Assembly (NCBI GenBank): GCA_019693395.1
Contig: JAAMXP010002144.1
Location: 1-14,150, forward strand
Direction of reading: 5' to 3'
Length of the DNA stretch: 14,150 bases
DNA from: Ettlia oleoabundans
Lineage: Eukaryota; Chlorophyta; Chlorophyceae; Chlamydomonadales
In this document: piece after piece, positions 14,117-14,150 of the stretch
Layout of the letters: each line of letters opens with the position of its first letter
Numbering within the stretch: position 1 is the stretch's first letter
Program-made: the position numbers and the translations under genes
The notes under the pieces: generated by a model
Database searches by the model: none
The model's input: the letters and a program-made list of their open reading frames with translations, nothing else
Told to the model about the DNA's origin: nothing

Positions 14117-14150
14117 GTGATCTGGGGTGGCAGCGACGGAGGGGCGGGGC

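Overview
The window looks like nuclear DNA of a green alga, most likely a chlorophycean. Protein-coding signal comes in short exons of about 35 to 570 nt. Introns of 57 to 509 nt separate them, with G|GTGAGT or G|GTGGGT donors and TGCAG|G acceptors. Proteins are rich in Ala, Gly and Ser, one is a hydroxyproline-type linker, and a TGTAA motif of the kind volvocine algae use for polyadenylation is present. I cannot name a genus. Nothing suggests a prokaryote, virus, CRISPR array or transposase.

Three genes account for the window. (1) From 3903 leftward off the edge at 1, on the minus strand, lies the N-terminal TPR half of a SPINDLY-type nucleocytoplasmic glycosyltransferase: nine exons, 525 residues seen, catalytic half outside. 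(2) From 4297 to 8500, on the plus strand, lies a complete AATF/Che-1/Bfr2 (TRAUB) ribosome-biogenesis protein: 11 certain or probable exons plus one tentative exon, about 591 to 608 residues. (3) From 9154 off the right edge, on the plus strand, lies a secreted chitinase: signal peptide, one LysM chitin-binding domain, a Pro-rich cell-wall-type linker, then a GH18 catalytic domain with DGIDLDWE. Thirteen exons are seen and the C-terminus is cut.

Genes 1 and 2 are divergent and share a 393-bp intergenic segment that must hold both promoters. Genes 2 and 3 are tandem, 653 bp apart. All exon junctions were chosen so that splice dinucleotides, codon phase and family alignment agree. They are hand-made models with no transcript support.

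The three genes do not form a functional pathway: one is a signalling sugar transferase, one a nucleolar factor, one an extracellular chitin-binding hydrolase. I found no convincing undescribed system. The points most worth a second look are a 110-residue low-complexity insertion inside the SPINDLY TPR array, the LysM/Pro-rich/GH18 architecture, a perfect (CTTG)31 tract close to a 3' splice site, and several uncertain splicing events.
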